From assembly GCA_902768735.1 (NCBI GenBank), contig CACXMK010000009.1:1-64000 (forward strand): DNA of 64,000 nt, written 5' to 3'. This DNA is from an uncultured Lachnospiraceae bacterium. Lineage in GTDB: Bacteria; Bacillota; Clostridia; Lachnospirales; Lachnospiraceae. This document shows positions 62,687 to 64,000 of the stretch, piece by piece. The position numbers and the translations under genes are program-made. Under the pieces are notes generated by a model, which searched no databases, was not told the DNA's origin, and worked only from the letters and a program-made list of their open reading frames with translations. Each line of letters opens with the position of its first letter. Within the stretch, counting starts at the first letter, position 1.

Positions 62687-64000
62687 ACGGAGAAAAAATA
62701 CTGTATTTTGAATGCGGGACGGGAATCAGCGGAGATATGACCGTCGCCGCGCTGCTGGACCTTGGCGCGGACCGGGAGAAACTCCTGCGCGTCCTGGAGG
62801 GGATCCCCGGAAACGGATTCCGGATAAAGATCAGCAGGGTGAAGAAATCCGGCATCGACTGCTGCGATTTTGACGTGATCCTGGACGAGGAGCACGACGG
62901 GCACGACCACGACATGGAGTACCTGTACGGGCATCTGCACGGTGAGCAGGATCATCATCACGATCATGACCACCATCATGAGCATGACCACGATCACCAT
63001 CATGACCATGATCACGACCACGATCACGAGCATGATCACCACCATGACCATGACCACCATCATGAGCATGACCTTGATCATCACCACGACCATCATCACC
63101 ATCATCATACCGGGATGGCAGAGATCACTCAGATCATCGGCGGCCTTGATATGACGGACGGAGCGAGGGAACTGGCACTGAAGATCTTCCGGATCCTTGC
63201 GGAAGCGGAATCCGAGGCGCACGGCGTGCCTGTAAGCGAGGTTCATTTCCACGAAGTCGGAGCGCTGGATTCCATTGTGGATATCGTAGCGGCGGCGGTG
63301 TGTCTGGATGATCTTGGAATCAGGCGTGTTGCGGTTCCTTACGTAACAGAGGGAAGCGGAACAGTACGCTGCCAGCACGGGATCCTGCAGGTTCCTGTGC
63401 CTGCGGTGACTTCCATTGCGAAGAAGCACAGTCTTCCGCTGCAGTTCACCTCCAGAAAGGGAGAACTTGTCACGCCCACCGGCGCGGCGATCGTAGCAGC
63501 CGTGATGACGGAGGACAGGCTTCCGGAGACGTTTGTGATCGAGCGGAGCGGCCTGGGTGCGGGCAAGCGGGAATATGAGATCCCCAGTGTCCTGCGCGCG
63601 ATGATCCTGGAGGAGCGTACGCAGGAACATCAGACAGCCACGCAGAGAGATACTGTTTGGAGACTCGAGTGTGATATTGACGACAGCACCGGAGAACAGC
63701 TGGGATACGCCCTGGAGAGGCTCTTTGCGGAGGGTGCCAGGGAGGCGCACTATTCGCCGGTCTTTATGAAGAAGAACCGGCCGGGCTGGGAATTGACCGT
63801 GATCTGCGATGAAGCACACCTTGCGAAGATGGAGCAGGTGATCTTTGCGGAGACGACAACGATCGGTATCCGTAAGCAGAAGATGGAGCGCAGTGTTTTG
63901 ACAAGGGAGAGCGTTCCTGTTCATACAAGATACGGTGAGATCCTTGTCAAGGTCAGCGGGGAAGGAAGTCACAGACGCGTCCATCCTGAGTATGACAAGG
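62683..64000 (+). CDS. larC: LarC nickel-insertion protein, single uninterrupted frame with a His-rich insert (3' end cut)
   Basis: Open from ATG 62683 to the window end (439 full codons). N-terminus YFECGTGISGDMTVAALLDL, then a His/Asp-rich insert with 39 His between residues 71 and 142. Next comes VSEVHFHEVGALDSIVDIV, TPTGAAIVAAVM and SGLGAGKREYEIP, and finally the LarC2-type part (LECDIDDSTGEQLGYAL, YGEILVKVS). LarC inserts nickel into the pincer nucleotide using CTP. In Lactobacillus plantarum it is made by frameshifting from larC1 and larC2; here both parts are in one frame as far as seen. The His tract probably stores nickel. Confidence 0.92.
   Translation, partial: MNGEKILYFECGTGISGDMTVAALLDLGADREKLLRVLEGIPGNGFRIKISRVKKSGIDCCDFDVILDEEHDGHDHDMEYLYGHLHGEQDHHHDHDHHHEHDHDHHHDHDHDHDHEHDHHHDHDHHHEHDLDHHHDHHHHHHTGMAEITQIIGGLDMTDGARELALKIFRILAEAESEAHGVPVSEVHFHEVGALDSIVDIVAAAVCLDDLGIRRVAVPYVTEGSGTVRCQHGILQVPVPAVTSIAKKHSLPLQFTSRKGELVTPTGAAIVAAVMTEDRLPETFVIERSGLGAGKREYEIPSVLRAMILEERTQEHQTATQRDTVWRLECDIDDSTGEQLGYALERLFAEGAREAHYSPVFMKKNRPGWELTVICDEAHLAKMEQVIFAETTTIGIRKQKMERSVLTRESVPVHTRYGEILVKVSGEGSHRRVHPEYDK
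62893..63108 (+). repeat. His/Asp-codon-rich tract in larC
   Basis: About 216 bases of CAT/CAC and GAT/GAC codons encode 39 His with interspersed Asp and Glu, an irregular low-complexity repeat within larC. Near-repeats such as GACCACCATCATGAGCATGA occur twice. Confidence 0.9.

Noticed and set aside
62632..63984. Open frame on the minus strand opposite larC with Met/Val-rich repeats
   Set aside because: The Met/Val runs are the reverse complement of the His/Asp codons of larC.

Overview
The window looks like a chromosome segment from a low-to-mid-GC anaerobic Firmicute, most likely a butyrate-producing member of Lachnospiraceae or a close clostridial relative. This rests on protein character, not on any search: a butyryl-CoA:acetate CoA-transferase-like enzyme, a B12-dependent methionine synthase split from its activation domain, WYL and OmpR-type regulators, sortase-anchored surface proteins, a domain-permuted GH3 beta-glucosidase, strong AGGAGG ribosome binding sites, and short gaps with bidirectional hairpin terminators. 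No rRNA, tRNA, insertion sequence, phage gene or CRISPR array was recognised. No stretch over 300 bases lacks a gene; the longest gaps (47055-47349, 25769-26042, 41253-41513, 55369-55617) hold terminators, promoters or hairpins.

Layout. 1-1905: 3' part of a surface adhesin/pilin. 2-4 kb: WYL regulator and a small protein with an Ada-like zinc motif. 4-8.4 kb: two large polytopic membrane proteins (one YfhO family), then MTA/SAH nucleosidase. 9.2-11.4 kb: a histidine kinase/response regulator pair. 11.5-15.9 kb: a two-gene module, an HD-domain protein with a C-terminal RyR domain followed by a double-TIR/SEL1/TPR protein, whose stop overlaps the start of rsuA. 16.6-19.9 kb: a lipoprotein and a polysaccharide deacetylase. 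20-23.3 kb: a structured leader that may be a cobalamin riboswitch, then the MetH activation protein and MetH. 23.3-27.4 kb: small protein, deoC, trxB-trxA, CoA-transferase. 27.6-31.3 kb: a second two-component pair and an NlpC/P60 hydrolase with an 18-copy tandem repeat. 31.4-39.4 kb: a second YfhO protein, tex and GH3. 39.4-44.4 kb: AI-2E family protein, a decayed membrane-protein gene, another polytopic membrane protein, dapA and a Bax-inhibitor-1 protein. 44.6-47 kb: two tandem ArsA/Get3-like ATPases. 47.3-56.6 kb: an electron-transfer region (lutC, lutB-lutA fusion, menA, menG, fixC, fixX, L-lactate permease, polyprenyl diphosphate synthase). 56.8-64 kb: serA, a DUF2974 hydrolase, Nudix hydrolase, RluA-type synthase, HAD phosphatase, larB and larC (cut by the window end).

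How the genes fit together. Three regions point to lactate: the permease and LUD-family lactate oxidation proteins at 47-55 kb, menaquinone-tailoring and ETF:quinone-type genes interleaved with them, and the nickel-pincer cofactor genes larB/larC at 62 kb (cofactor of lactate racemase). The CoA-transferase at 26 kb would take the carbon to butyrate. The FixC-like protein has lost about 11 residues exactly at its FAD-binding GxGxxG, so that electron branch may be broken or mis-assembled. The best candidate for an undescribed system is the HD-RyR plus TIR-TIR-SEL1-TPR pair, whose domain types are those of nucleotide/NAD-based immune signalling. All of this is inference from sequence reading alone.
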